In this document: piece by piece, positions 47,641 to 60,312 of the stretch
How positions within the stretch are numbered: position 1 is the stretch's first letter
Layout of the letters: each line of letters begins with the position of its first letter
Assembly (NCBI GenBank): GCA_037576195.1
Contig: CM075103.1
Span: 33,564,723-33,628,722 of the forward strand
DNA from: Phytoseiulus persimilis
Lineage: Eukaryota; Arthropoda; Arachnida; Mesostigmata; Phytoseiidae
Length of the DNA: 64,000 bases
Reading direction: 5' to 3'
Notes under the pieces: model-generated
The model's database searches: none
Told to the model about the DNA's origin: nothing
What the model saw: the letters and a program-made list of their open reading frames with translations, nothing else
Position numbers and translations under genes: made by a program

Positions 47641-50600
47641 CTAATTATCCTGACAAGTCAGGAACTCTGTCCGTCTGCACGCTCGGTCGGGTGACTGACA
47701 GTCTAATAGATTATGGAGCGGCAGCGAGAAATAGGCCCAGCCGTCACTCGATGATTGTCATTCGCTGAATTGGCGATTGAACGACCCAATACGACATGGA
47801 CGAGCGATCGAATTCCGCCGAGTCGTCCTACCATTCTTCTACGACAACGAGCCCTTAGATGCAAGCTTGCAGTCCCGTTCTCCGCGACCGCCTCTTTCCG
47901 AGCGTTTCTCCCCGGCTCCTTGTTCCGTTTGGCCAACGATCCGTCGTGAACGTCACCTGATGATTCAATATTGCCGATTCGGCACCTGTAAAGATTTCTG
48001 AAGATTTCCAACTGGGGAGCTTAATATGACCTCGACTGTATTCGCCCACCATTCGCTCGTTCCAATATCAATGACCGGGAGCTCAAGGGATACCTCGGAT
48101 TGAGTGGTCGGGATTCTGCTCGAGGATCACTGAGCGAGACCGATAGTCACGGAGCCCTGATCAGCATCCGGGCGGCGCACGCTGTTCGCAGTTGGAATCT
48201 ACTGGTGACGACTCAGAATGAGGGATTGCCATGCTTAGTATGCCAATGACTCCTTATGGACGGGAACAGGACTTCTGGAGTCGATAGTTTTCGGTGAAAT
48301 CTCCCAATGGGGACGCTCGACCCGTTTGAGGAGAATCTCCTCACGCAGAATCTTCCCCTTCGCAAAGTTCCACTTGACCTGTGATTCATGCCCTCCGCAT
48401 GCCGCGAAGGCCCTGCCGGAATTAGATGCAAGATTCTCCAACATCTTCGTAGCTCGTGCGTTCTGTTCGACTTTGCCTTGAGTGAGATCGACTATGCTCG
48501 CATCCGTCGACTGTGAGGTTGCAAAGCCTCCTGACTGGCTCAATCATCGAGTTCAGATGAGTATGCCCGAGCATCCAATCTTGGAGCTCGAAAATATTGA
48601 TTTTTCATGAACGAAGAGCTTCCGGAGCCGAGAGCTTCCCCAAAAACAGGGGCCTGGTGCGGGGATATTGCGTGGCCAAGTCGGGTACCAGGCGAATTTT
48701 CCGCTGACAAGCTACTGGTTGTGCATAACGAGCCGCTCACATGACGGAGAGAACTTCCGGCCAAGGAAGCTGCTAGGCTCAGACTCGGCCGACTCCCTCA
48801 CCTGCATGCGGAAGCAACAAGAACTCTGTTTCTTGAGTTGAGAAAGCAAACATTCTTCATCTCAAAGGCCCCACGAGTCTTCAGAAGAAAAATAACTCCA
48901 ATAACGACTCGGAGGGAGCCACCAGCCAATGGGGACTCACTCTGTCATTCCCTGGCTTTCCGACGGGGGATTCCTGCGCTTTTGAGTTTGTTTTTGGAGG
49001 GGAACCTCGGAAAGCCGTCGAGACGCTAGCTTCCCAATAGCCTGCACGATTCGAGCACGCTCGGTTTGGAGCGGCGTGCGTAAGCGCCTGGCTCAGCCCG
49101 CCGCATCCCGATCCGGCAACACACCTCGTCACGCTCGGCAAAGACCGTGCCCGTTCCAGAAACAGCTCTCCGGGATAGGAACGGCTCTGTCGGGTTGTCT
49201 CCACGGCATTCGTCTCGATCTCCCACTCTGATGAGTCTCAGCATTGTTCTCGCGTTTTTCTTCCGCATGATCGACGTGCTGGCTGACCGAGCCGTGACAC
49301 ACTGGCGGGGCGTCACAGAAGCGTGGCTAACAGAAAGTAAAGAATATTACATAGTCGTTCGGGTGTGAACAGATGTGGATTACGTTCTATCACGAAGAGG
49401 GAACCAGAAACGGAACCGAGACCGAGATTCTCACTTCGGCGCCGCGGGGAGGGCGACACTCGCTTCGGACAATATGGAAGACTGTGCTCGCGAATTATCG
49501 CGGACCACCTCCCGGGAAGAATTTGAAAAACGAGTCGTTATGAAATCCCAACGGTATTTCGGAACGCTCGGAAGAAGAGCACCGGAAGGAGAGAGAGAAC
49601 CGCTCGAAAACAAAGCTCGCTTCTTCCTCTTTCTTCTTGGACGAATGCGATGCTGAGCCTCCGACGAGTCGTCGGCGACGACACAGAATCCCCGCTCGTT
49701 GTCAGCTCACTGCAAATTCGTGAAAGGACTCGCGCGTCGCCGTACGGAGCCCGGGATCATCCTCAAAGCGTTCAAGTAGCGTACCGGGATAATGAGGAGA
49801 GGAGGGGACCACTTGTGCCGGGGACCCACATGGCGCGGTCGTCAGAGAGAATGAGTGTGACGACAACAGCGAAAATTGTTATAACGACGACACGACCCTT
49901 GATGACGCAAACTATTCCAAGCAGCAAGCCGGTAACTGGCATGAGTCAGCGTTTCCCATCGTTCCTCCCTATTTTCAGGGCTTCGACTCTTCGCCTTCCC
50001 CAGGGCATTACCAGAGAGCATGCATTCGTTCCGGCATGAGACTGCCCATAAATTTCAGACTGGGCCTTTAGGAATTTCAGATTAGGGGACCCCGTCCGAC
50101 CGTTGCCAATCACAATCCAGGATCCGCTACGTTAGGCTACAAAACACCGAAATGTATGGACACGCGGCGTTCATTGCTTCAAAATCCAGCGCCGAGCCGG
50201 GAATCGAGTAAATCGTACTTCGGAGTTCTAGGTGAACCCATTCGGCCAGACTCAATTTGGACGGAACCTGACAACGCGGGCGTTGTCCGGCCGGACACCC
50301 TGAATAAGAACTTGTCAACGTCTGGATCGAGTAAGGCCTTCTTGACTACCAAGCCCAGCGGATCTGTTCGGCTCGATGGATCATTCGGAGACATGTATCC
50401 AAACTCGCCACGGCAGTGTTTCTCTTCAAAATAAACAGTCAAGGCGTTCTTCTCTGGAAGACGTTCCCCTCCGAAGCAGGCCCCGAGGAAGCTCACTCAG
50501 ACGACCGGAATGCTCAAACTTGCAACGGAAGAGAAAATTCTCGGAGGAAGTCATCAAGTCTCTACGTGAGGCATCCCACGCGGAAAAATGTCGGAACGAT

Positions 50601-53449
50601 GGAGTCCGCCCAACACAATAGCAGGATGCTCTTCAAACCCGCCATTGATTCCGTTCTCCGACGCAGGCCCTTCCACTCACCGCTGAGGCTCCCCAACTGT
50701 TCAACAAAGCGGACACTCATTAAGTAAGAGGTGGACCCCGTTGTTCCCGAGTACAGGATTTTCATGTTCGGCAGCGATTTGGATTGTTCACCCGAGATTC
50801 CGGGGCGAGCAATCAGGACTAGCGCAAGCAACAAAAACTGACTTGGATGGTTTTCGTTCCGAAACAGATTCTCATGGGCTGCGCAGACTCGATCAGCGGC
50901 ATTAGATGCGATCCGGTCCTCGAATTCACCCACAAGATGACGATCTCGGAAAAAGTTCTCCGATGATGGGGACCGATAGCACCCTTCTAATACCTCCATC
51001 TAGTTTTTCGATTCCCCTGTCATCGAGCTCTCTCTGTCATGCCTCCGAACGGAGGGGCAGAGGATCGAAGAAGCGGGATAACGAGAACCAATGAAGAAAA
51101 CCGCCTCCATTGTAACCTGTTCGCTTTCGTCTCATTGGGAACGTTTGGGGTTTACTCTACGGCAGGAGTACGCTCGTCGTGTTTGGATCCAGCGGGCTTC
51201 CGTTTCCTTTTCTGAGCTCGGAATCCGACCCGTGCCGTCTCCTGAAGCCCGATGAATACTTCTGGCTTCTCAATTGCAGCAACCGGTAGCAGATCGTGAG
51301 AGCAGAACCTGAGCCTGTTCCACAGCCGAGCAGTCGAGGGTTGGATGATTAGCACCGCTCAAGGCATATGAGCATCACCAACACAGGAACTCGTCTCTAA
51401 TTAATCATTGAGACGTTGTGTTCATTCTTCGACACGCGAGAGAGTTATCCGAGCGATCGAGATGGTTCGGTAAGCGGAGTACCGACCGCAGGCGTTCCGC
51501 GGAACGTCTTCCAGCGCGGTGTATCGTCGAGGCTTGGGGCGATTCCATGAGTCGACTCATTCGTCAACGCATGGATCATTGATGGATCAAATTCACGGGA
51601 CTGCGGGAATCACAAATTGTGCAGAACTTGAGAGCTTTCTAGGAACTTTTCGCGGGAGCACCCACATGTCTTCTAGAGGACCCCGCTTGACAACTTGGCG
51701 AATAACAATGAGGAGTAACAGGTAGGTATGAAGGAAGCCTTGCATGGACGGGGAATTTCGGCCAACCGTTTCAGATTACTCTTGACGCCTCGAGTCTAAC
51801 TCTCACTTATCGAGTTCCCATTATTTTGTTTGATTCTGTGTCGTCTAGCCCCAAGAAAAATGATTTCCCCGACCCGCTCGTTTTTTTTTGGAAAAAGAAA
51901 CTACCGAATTCAATAATTGGAAGTTTGGGTGTTTTCTTGGAGTCATCCTCCCTCTGCAACGGATGAATCCCAGGCGACTCGTAGAATAATTTCAGAAATC
52001 CACTTGAGCTTCCAGGCTATATTGTCAGTAAAAAGAAGAGACACATCGAGAAAAGTCGTCGAAGTTTCGGGAATCATCAAGACTCCGCTCTTCCGCGTCC
52101 ACTCATCCGGCGACGAGAATTCGCTCTGAGCCGTAAGGCACTTCACAAGAACATTTGGTTGTTTGAGGAGATCATGAGCTGACTATCACGAGGAGCCACT
52201 TCTCGAGCATTTACTCATTGGATTGCTATGATCGCTCCAATATCGCTTTCCAGATCAACAAGATTCTGCCTCGAAGTAGAGGAGGAAAGTCAGCGGCGTC
52301 GATTCCAAAATTTTCGTCGATTCCTCCTACTGGTTTGGCCGAGTTATGCGGTCAAACATGGATCCAACGTTCAATTGCCTGGCCTCGCCCAATCTAATAA
52401 ATGCTTGAGCGTTCCAAGATCATGCAAAGTTTACTCAAGTACATAGATTTTCATGCAAGAATGGAACGACGGTTCCGGCATCGTGCACTCAGTCGGGAGG
52501 TTGGATCGCGGTTCTCCGACGACTTGTTGCAGCAACAGGCTCGCGGGGAGCAGAGCGAGAGAGAACTCGAGACTGCGACCCAAGAGCGAGTGGAGAGAAG
52601 GTTGTTAGTGTTCCCCACTCCAAGTTGAAGACAGATGTCGGTGTTGGTGCTGTCCCTGAAATAGCTTTTTTTCCCTCGACTTCTCCCATCGAACTAACTG
52701 TTTGCTCTGCAGTTTCAACGGCGTTGTGCTCGGAGCTCTGCGGTTGGTTCCTCCGTTGCGAAAAAAAACACAAAGACAAACACGGAGTCGCTCCCGCGAA
52801 GTTGCAAACAGTCATTCCGAGAAGGCAGTCATCAAGGAAAGTGACGCCGACGTAACAGCCGTTCGAATCTTTTCACTTATCAGAGTCCGCTAGCTCCAGC
52901 TTGCGTGGAGAAATGCCTGAGACGAGCGATATTGCACACCGCTGCTACATGGGTACGAGTTGGAGGCTGCCTGAATTCGGCATCCTGCCAGAACTCTGAA
53001 CGGCTTCGCTCTCGAACGGACTGGATGCAAGAGCGAACCTTTCGAGGCTTCTCGCAGAACCCCGCATCGGCGAGCTGAAGCGCAGCTTCGCGGTGGTTTC
53101 CCTTTTGTTGGCTCTCATTTCGGAGCAATTCTCGGAAGGATGAAAGCCGCCAGGTCTCCACGGAAGCGGGACCGCACTCAACGGCGGAATGCGCCTCCGC
53201 GGAATGAGAGCCGCGTCGAGGGAAGAAAGCGGAAAGCGCGAACGAGGTAAAGATGGGAAGAAGGAGCGAGTGTGCCAATCGGGGTAATGAAAGTACCCGC
53301 ACTGCGGGAGTGCGCTCCTGCCCGCTGAGGGTACAAGCTTCTCGCGTGCGGCTCGCAAAGTTTAACTTCGCTCACTCACAGCCAGCGATAAGATCTTCTG
53401 TCGCTCGAGCGAAGTTCAAGGCCCTGTCGATCATTAGACTTCCCACGAC
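47641..53449. other. Mostly unassigned region
   Basis: One low-confidence exon candidate (50681-50999, minus) is listed separately. Otherwise there are only short, overlapping, unrecognised frames on both strands. Confidence 0.4.
50681..50999 (-). other. Candidate first exon, hydrophobic leader followed by a possible glycosyltransferase-like strand
   Basis: The minus-strand frame opens at an ATG (50999) and reaches a GTGAGT donor after 50681. It contains a leader-like stretch (QFLLLALVLIARPGISG) followed by MKILYSGTTGSTSYLMSVRF and VEQLGS. That pattern weakly recalls the first beta strand and helix of UDP-glycosyltransferases. The leader is about 50 residues in rather than at the start, and no downstream exon with the expected G-H-x-V motif was found. 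Treat as speculative. Confidence 0.18.
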
Positions 53450-53455
53450 TATAAG
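53450..53455 (+). promoter_or_regulatory. TATA-like box of the secreted-protein gene
   Basis: TATAAG lies 63 nt upstream of the start codon at 53513, leaving room for transcription to start about 30 nt downstream and a leader of about 30 nt. Confidence 0.5.
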
Positions 53456-53512
53456 GGCTGCTTTCCGCCGAACGAAAACTTCCAGACGATCTCTCAGAGC
53501 TCACAGGCGACT

Positions 53513-54437
53513 ATGTTTCTCGCTGTGCTCGGTAAGCGCCTACTTTTTGTTCGATAGTTCCAATCGTTCCATTCCTCGTTGCTCCTAGATAATCTGAGGG
53601 ATTATCGTCCGTGCTCGGTGAGATGCAATTGTTCGAGACGGGGTTTTCGGAAGCAGCGGAAATTTCCAGGTTTGGTGGCTTTGCCGCTGGTCACGAGCGC
53701 TGCCCCCGCAGCTTGCGACATCCAGGCCTTGGACGAAGCGGCGAAGGATCTGATTTTCTTCGCAGGGTCAGGCCATGAGCCTCCGACGAAAGCCGAACTT
53801 TTGGCAGCGTGTCCCGCCACGAAAAAGTCGCTTGTTTTCGCGGAAACCTATGCCGAAAGCTGCTTGACGGGCCTAGGTCAGGGCATGGTGAAAATATTCT
53901 TGGAAGGAGCCGCTTCAGAAGTTGAGGGCAAGTGTGACGAGTCCAGCGATCGACACAAACTCTACGTCGAAAACGCGCAGTGCATCTTGAGTGTAGGCGA
54001 TCAAGTGCATCAGTGTAATAAGATCATCGCAGCGGTTCTCGAAGTTGCTCGAGAAGCCGATGTTAAGCAGCGGATTCCGCAAACGTGCTGGTCAGTATGC
54101 CCCACCCCCCACCTTTTCTGTTCCGGAAACTGCTCCGGTTCACGTCCAAGTTCCCGTCGATAGTCACTTCGCCCACAGATGCCTTTTATATTCTAGTTTC
54201 GTTTCCGATTACGAGGATTGCGTCGTGGCCGCGCTCTCCAAATGTGGGCCAGGAGCCGTGGAGTACGGCAAGTCTGTTATTGAAGGATACGCAGGGGATC
54301 TCCTGCAGAGCGTCTGCAGAAAATGGCGACACGGATCGTCGGAGTGTCTCACCCTGCCCAAACTCAAACCTCACGAGAGCCCTAAATACAAGACGCTGCT
54401 CCCACCTTTAGTAGAAGTGCTCAAGACCCTCACTTAG
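53513..54437 (+). CDS. Secreted Cys-rich protein, 27-kDa haemolymph protein-like (three exons)
   Basis: Exons are 53513-53531, 53670-54090 and 54197-54437, in phase, with introns of 138 and 106 nt (GTAAGC...CAG; GTCAGT...CTAG). The product is about 226 residues. A signal peptide is created by the first splice (MFLAVLG joined to LVALPLVTSAAPAAC), which is strong support for the model. The mature part has about a dozen cysteines at spaced positions, among them ELLAACPATKKS, AESCLTGLG, EGKCDES, NAQCIL, HQCNK, QTCCF, EDCVVAALSKCG, SVCRKW and SECLTL. The spacing, including an adjacent Cys pair, resembles the arthropod secreted family around the 27-kDa haemolymph glycoprotein (DUF1397); its function is unknown. 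An in-frame alternative acceptor at 53578/53579 would keep 53579-53669 as coding and destroy the signal peptide. The family name is tentative; the gene itself is not. Confidence 0.8.
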
Positions 54438-54994
54438 TCTGAAAACACCGAAAGCTGTTCGAAACGACTCATGATAGCAGAACACTACAACCTTAGTTAT
54501 ACTAATCTCGATCACCCCGTTCTCGATTGTATCAACCTCTCAGAGCATACCGAGAAGTTTCGTCGCCTTTCTCTGCACTCGGACAGTCTGACGTGTTCTT
54601 CCGAATACTTGTTCGACTCGAACGACAGCACCATGTTGAGCAGTCTATTCGGGAACTTTGACCGCATCGAAGAAATGTCCGGATCATGAATACTTGGATC
54701 CCGGAGAGGTCGAATTTTAGTCCAACTGATCGCTTTCCGTTCCTGTCTCCCTGTAAGTGGTTGCCGTGTTGGATGTTATCTTCGTCGCGGTAATTGATGA
54801 TTATTACTCCTCCTGACGAGAGCGGCTCGACGAGCTCGGCGAGAGCGAGCGAAAGACCGGCCGGCCGGCCATCCCGCTCCCGCGTAATTGTGTTTCGCGT
54901 ACACAGGCTGAGTGGGTCCGTCGTTGAGTCGGACCGTCAGTAGAATCGAGTGAAGGCTACCGTTCTCTTATTTCTGCTATTTATCGAGTAACTC

Positions 54995-55000
54995 AATAAA
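54995..55000 (+). terminator. Possible AATAAA signal for the secreted-protein gene
   Basis: This is the first clear AATAAA downstream of the stop at 54437, implying a 3' untranslated region of about 570 nt. Confidence 0.4.
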
Positions 55001-57074
55001 AGGAAATCAAAACAACACAGAGAGGCTTTATCATTGCTATGCAGCAAAGTGTTCGCGGCGAAGCGAAAGGCTTCATGGCACAGGGGACCTCCGGAAAAGG
55101 GAGAACGGGAGAGAGCGAATAAAGACAGCGTGAATGGGGGGAGAGATAGAGGGAGGGAGGACGGATGAAGCTCGAAAGAATACCAAAGGCGTTCAGAGCT
55201 ATGGATGCGGTTTCGGCAAACCAACCAACAACGAAAACACCGTTGTGGAAGGAGGAGGGGTGGGGTAGAACGGAACGGCAGGGGGAAATTCAGAGAGGAA
55301 TAGAGGGGGTGGGGACTCCGACCGCAGCGTAGCTTCGAATTTCACCGTCGATGCGTCGGCTTTGCTTTTGCGTGAGTAGAATGTTTTCTTAATGTTTGTT
55401 CGACTCGTTCTCTCGCTTGCTCGTCCATCCATCCGTCTGTCTGTCTGTCAAGTTGCTCCGTCTCCTCTGCCGCTGTTTTCGGTCGAAACCAGCCTAAGTA
55501 ACGGAAACACTACACAGTGATGATGAAAACAACTGTGTGAAGCGATAAACAACACCCCAGCAGCCCCTGACGGAGGAGAGGATAAGGATGCAGGAGCAGA
55601 ACAGTTGACAGGTAGAGCAGGAGTTCGTGAGGAGTAACGTCACTTCAAGTGGCAATCGATGAACGTATATCGCACAAAAAAAAAAACGAATCCGGGAGAT
55701 TAGGGCGATGAGGGTGTACAGGAGCGGACCGGTGCGCAGACAAGGAGCTGGACTCATGCAAGAGAGGAATGAACGGGGCTCTGAATGAGTACGAATGAGG
55801 ACCCATTTGGAAACCGTACCGGGGGGCAGTTTCAAAGGATTTTGTCTGAGTGAGGAGAATGAGTTGCCGAGTATGAGTATGAGCTGGGGGAAATGGAGAG
55901 ATCGGGGCGGAAAGATCCCAGAAAGAAAAGGACAGTGCCGCCCTCCATGATGTTGCTGTCGGGGAGTCTCGTAACGACAACAATGCGGACTTGATAGAGA
56001 AAGTGGCCATCCTCAACAACACCGCTACGTTGCCGTAGATGTCGACGTTGTCTGACACAGCGGGAAATGCCGTCCGATGCGTTCCCCAGCTCGACCGATC
56101 CCCCTCTCCTTCACGCCCTGACTATCTCTCGGAACAGCCGGCAGATCGGTGCTGGGTTCTCGAAGAGTCGTCCGGCCAATGGTGCTGCGTCGCTGCGTTC
56201 TGATCTCTCGCTCTGTATCTATCTTCCCTAACTTCCTCTCGTTTCTCCGATGTCTTCTTTCATTCCTCCCGCCTTTCGCCAGCAAGCAGAAGACCTAGAT
56301 CTATCAGGACGCTGTTCCCGCGTCGCGTTTGTGCCGAGTCCTCGGGCAGTTTGACTCTTCTTGTTCGTCGCGAACGAACGTTGTCACAACTTGCTGTAAT
56401 CCGAGGTGGGGAAGCCAGGCTCTGATTAATCATGGTGACAATCGCAGCTCATTGTCTCCCACGAAACTCCCGGACCTTGAGGAGATTGAAACCAGGGAAT
56501 GTCTTGTCCAATTGGCGCAGTTATAACTCTCTTTTCCTCCCACCTTCGAATGCGTGGGGAGCTGTTCCACGTGTTTCCATGGATACAGCCTCCAGGTTTC
56601 CTCAACCGAACCACGAGTTGCTCCGACGCCGGAAAAGAGCAAAGCGTTCGTCAAAGCAAGGGTTCGGGGGACGGGGAAAACCTCGCGCTTCTTTCCGTAC
56701 TTCAGCATTAGGTGTACTTCCACGTGGCAAGCAACAGAGTCCGAGAGCGATGAACGAGTCATCAGCTCAGCACGTGATCACTCCGACGCGCGTGCGCAGC
56801 GGAGAATTAAAATCAGAACCGCTTTCAGAACCGGATGCGGCATGTCGGGTGGTGAGCGAGAGTTTTCGCAAGTTTCCAACTGACCGGCCTCGATGACCTC
56901 GCAAACAGCGCGTTGGAACCCTATGCATCCGATGGAGTTTTTCGTCTATCAAGAACAGTCGGACAAAGCTGAGATCGGGCTTCCAATGGAGCTTGATTGC
57001 TCCTCCGGCCCACAGATCCTACAAGGCCGAGCGAATATAGTCTGGCGAATGACAGACTATTCCTTGGAGCCATG
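55001..57074. other. Unassigned region with purine-rich tracts
   Basis: GA-rich stretches at about 55090-55165 and 55246-55315, a TCTG stutter near 55432-55448 and an A run near 55676 are simple sequence. On the minus strand these are long pyrimidine tracts, which inflate Ser/Leu/Pro-rich open frames (up to 137 codons at 55645-56058, GTG start). They could mark a 5' untranslated or promoter region of a minus-strand gene, but I cannot show one. Confidence 0.4.
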
Positions 57075-57082
57075 GCGCGTTG

Positions 57083-57563
57083 CAGTGGCGGATCTCCCCC
57101 CCCCCCCCTCGATTTTCTTCAAGCGACATACAGAGTGGCCCCTCCAACTAGAGAATCTCCTTTATCTGAGCTCAATGCTAACAGCGTTGAAGTGGAGGCT
57201 CCGTGTATTCTATGTCCCTTGACGAGTTCCGGGTTTCCAGTACTCACTCGGTCCAATACTGACCGCAGAAGACTGGACAGTCGATTCCAACGGAGCCGAA
57301 TCGATAACTTGACGGTGTTCATGGGCGTTGAAGTCTGCTTTCGGTGTCAAGTTATCCATGACACTTCGTTGGAATCGACTGTACAATCCTCTGCGGATAG
57401 TATAATAACGATGTTCGCGAAGGGAAGCATTGAGTTGAAGTTCCGGGCGAATCATCGCCTCGGCATGGTGGAATTTTTCGTGGGAACAGAACTTTGAAAT
57501 TCGATACTGTCACGCGACCGCCTCCCCCCCTTCCCCCTTGAGTTACTCCAGGATCCGCCACTG
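57083..57563. mobile_element. Non-autonomous hAT-like element (CAGTGGCGGATC ends) with central palindrome
   Basis: The left end is CAGTGGCGGATC followed by a C run, and the right end is its exact inverse over 12 bases preceded by C-rich sequence. The flanks are gcgcgttg (57075-57082) and gctcgttg (57564-57571), an 8-bp target duplication with one mismatch, as hAT transposases make. A hairpin lies inside at about 57264-57400. No transposase is encoded; length is 481 bp. Confidence 0.8.
57264..57400. repeat. Imperfect palindrome inside the hAT-like element
   Basis: The left arm carries GACAGTCGATTCCAACG and CGATAACTTGAC. The right arm carries their inverses (GTCAAGTTATC, CGTTGGAATCGACTGTAC). 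A loop of about 35 bp is itself partly self-complementary (GGTGTTCATGGGCG and onward). Confidence 0.75.
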
Positions 57564-57571
57564 GCTCGTTG

Positions 57572-60097
57572 CCGAACCTCTGACGCATGCTCAGATGCGC
57601 TGCTTAGCTTTTCCATTTCCGCAGTTCGATGTTCAAAGCTGTGACTCGGATCCAGCCGGCGGTACTTGCGAAAAGGGTCTGAAGACAGAAAATGTGCGAC
57701 GCGAACATCAAAATAAGAATTCCCAAGTGCTTGAGCCCCGAATAAACCATCTGTAGACCTGAGAGAAATGCACACGAGGGGTGTCCATCGAGGAGCAGGT
57801 ACTCATCACACCCAGAGCACAGGTGGACGAGACGGCCGAGATCAAGGCGGGAGCTCGCTCTGGTGGGCTTTCTTGGCTTATAATGTCACTTGATCAAGGA
57901 AATCGCTGCTGCCCCTGCGTGTCTCACTCGTTCCAGTCATCGTTGACGCCGAGGAGATTTCGCACCTCGGAGCATGGCGAAGTGGTGGTCGTTCGACACT
58001 CCCAAAGGCCACCTCGAACAGCGACCCGACCAGACAGCCAGTTAGCCTCTCACCGGCCAGCTGGACGGCGAACTAAACAGGCTGGCCTCGCGCGAAGCCG
58101 TTGAAGCCACGAGCGCAGCCAGCACGACCGCTGCCACAGATACTCGGAGGTTGCCGTGAGTAGCATTAGGAATATTGCCCCCTTATCTCCAGCCACTCGT
58201 GCCGGCCGCGCTAAATATAGACTGATTCAGCTCAGACCAGCCTCGAACCGAGTGATCGAAACGACAGAATCTCCTTAGACCCATGAGCGTTCCGATGCCG
58301 GAACATGAACCTCCCAGAACCTGTGCTCCGGAAATCGATCCGGCTCCGAGGGGAAGTCGATTCCCCAGGGGAGAATGACCATCGAACGAGTTTCCGATCG
58401 AAGACAACCGACGGACTTCTGGTAGCCATTTCAAATAATAGGAAGGCGAATGGATATCATGCGCGTTCGCTCATCAGCGTTATCCTCTCGATCGGCCGAA
58501 AACAATGAGCGCTGCTTCGGGGAGCTGACTGGATAAATAAACTCGCCGGAATAGAACAACGCTCGATCTGATGAGACCGGTTCCAGTGGATTAGCTTCGC
58601 AAATACAATCCTAACGAGCCCCGCCTCATTCCTCGGAAAGATCTTCTTTCTCCCGGATCGGGATTCGTCTCGTCGCCATGAGTCGAGAGACTCAAAAATT
58701 ATATTTGCTCAGAAGAAGTTGAAGTAACTATTCTACGTGTCACGGCGGAACCCAGAGGGGTAAGGTAGAGGAGTTGGCTCCAAGCCAGTCTCGCAAGTGT
58801 ATGGGTTGGCTCCCCGCTCCCCATGTGCTCCCTCGCTCGCTCCCCTGCGTTCTGCGACCCTACATAGAGAGAGGAAGAGAGAGCCGGGGCTTCACCAAGA
58901 CCGGCGGATTCGCCCTTTCGGATACTTTAGCTACGGCATTGCGTGGGAATCTGTCCAATCTACGAATCACCATGGCCACACATTGAAAATAAATGAATTT
59001 TCATTGGATCCATACGCCCCGACGCAGAAATGTCTGATTGTATTTTATTCAAGTTCGCACATTCGGTACCTGAATCGGTACCAGACTTATGGGGCAACTT
59101 GCGAAGATAGAAGTCTTCACCTTTCCATGAAAAACAGTCCATATCAATTTTTCGATGTTTCAGTAAGATATGAAATAATGATTGCAGAACGACTTGGAAA
59201 GACATTCAGGCCGAGATATGCGTGGGTGTTCTTAACGGCCGTCAAAACAGGACTCGGAGCGCTGTCACCCAGCAAGTTAGGTCCGTGCTGCCTTCATACT
59301 GGGCGCACATCCGGCGGGACTTCGCTCAATTTGACGATTCGTTCCATATAGCGTGTCTTGTCAACGGTTTGAGCAGCCCTCACCGGATCACGTATGTCCC
59401 GCCAAACACACATCACAGTCTTGTTCCCGAATCCATTCGGCCTCGCGGTCGATGATGAGGCCCAACCAGGATCCACCCATGATTTTGAAACGTATGAATG
59501 TCTCGGCATACACCCCTCTGCCATCAGAGGTCACTGATCGATGCAAAAATGACTTTCTCCTGAATTCAACAAGCAGCATTTCGCAGATCTCTTTCGGTTC
59601 TCTCGTTGACGAACAGTCAATGGAATGAATCTCCGCTGTCGCTATCAGGCGGCTGCTATTGGTTACTTTGGATTGAGCCGTAGGATACGGCCGCGAGTTG
59701 CTTCCGAGTTCGCCTGTCGTCCTGGTCAAGCAGAGCCCTCGAACTTTTTCGGCCGGCCTCCCTCGTGGTCCGCTGTCCGCGTGGAAATTGTCCCGCTCGA
59801 ACCTCATGAGGCAATCGTAGCTGTGAGCGAGTACGAAAGCATGGCCTCCACGAGCTTCCCGTCTGCCTTGGTTCCGTCATTCTCGACATGCTAGCAGAAA
59901 GTCAGCTTTGTCTGTGATTCCTCTTCATTCAGAACAAAAGACGAGATTCGTTACCGGTGAAGATAGACCGAATCGTGTCGTCTGTTGTCCTTTTGAGACA
60001 ACGGCGTTGACTGCGAAAAAAATATGACCCACAGCTGGAGCCGCCCTCCTCGACTGAAAATTAGGTTCCATGAGCATCGGGATCACGTTATGTTCAA
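57572..60097. other. Unassigned region
   Basis: No supported gene, only scattered short frames. A CT/GA-rich patch lies near 58865-58885. Confidence 0.4.
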
Positions 60098-60312
60098 TTA
60101 GTTTTGATGATGTATTATATCACGAGTTGGGTATGATTTAGATCGCGTATGCTTCGCTTGGGGAACTTCCGGAGTTTTTGGAGGAGACGCAATCTCCAAG
60201 TCTGCCTGTACCAGTTGTCTTGAGCCTGTCTCAGGCCGAGGCAGCAAGGCCACAGACGAAGGAGATTCGTGCCCCATGTAGCCAAACATCATCCGTCGGA
60301 ATATGGTAAGGA
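60098..60312 (-). other. Candidate terminal exon, cytosolic-tail-like
   Basis: A minus-strand acceptor (CCAACTTAG) at 60313 opens a 70-residue frame to a TAA at 60098. The reading starts VLTIFRRMMFGYMGHES and continues with polar, Pro-rich sequence (SPPKTPEVPQAKH, RSKSYPTRD). This composition suits the C-terminal tail of a membrane protein or a phosphorylated regulator. No upstream exon of matching phase was found and no AATAAA is close by. Confidence 0.25.

Noticed and set aside
52880-53358. Minus-strand frames of 137 and 140 codons upstream of the secreted-protein gene
   Set aside because: They overlap each other in different frames, lie over the likely promoter of the plus-strand gene and have no recognisable domain.
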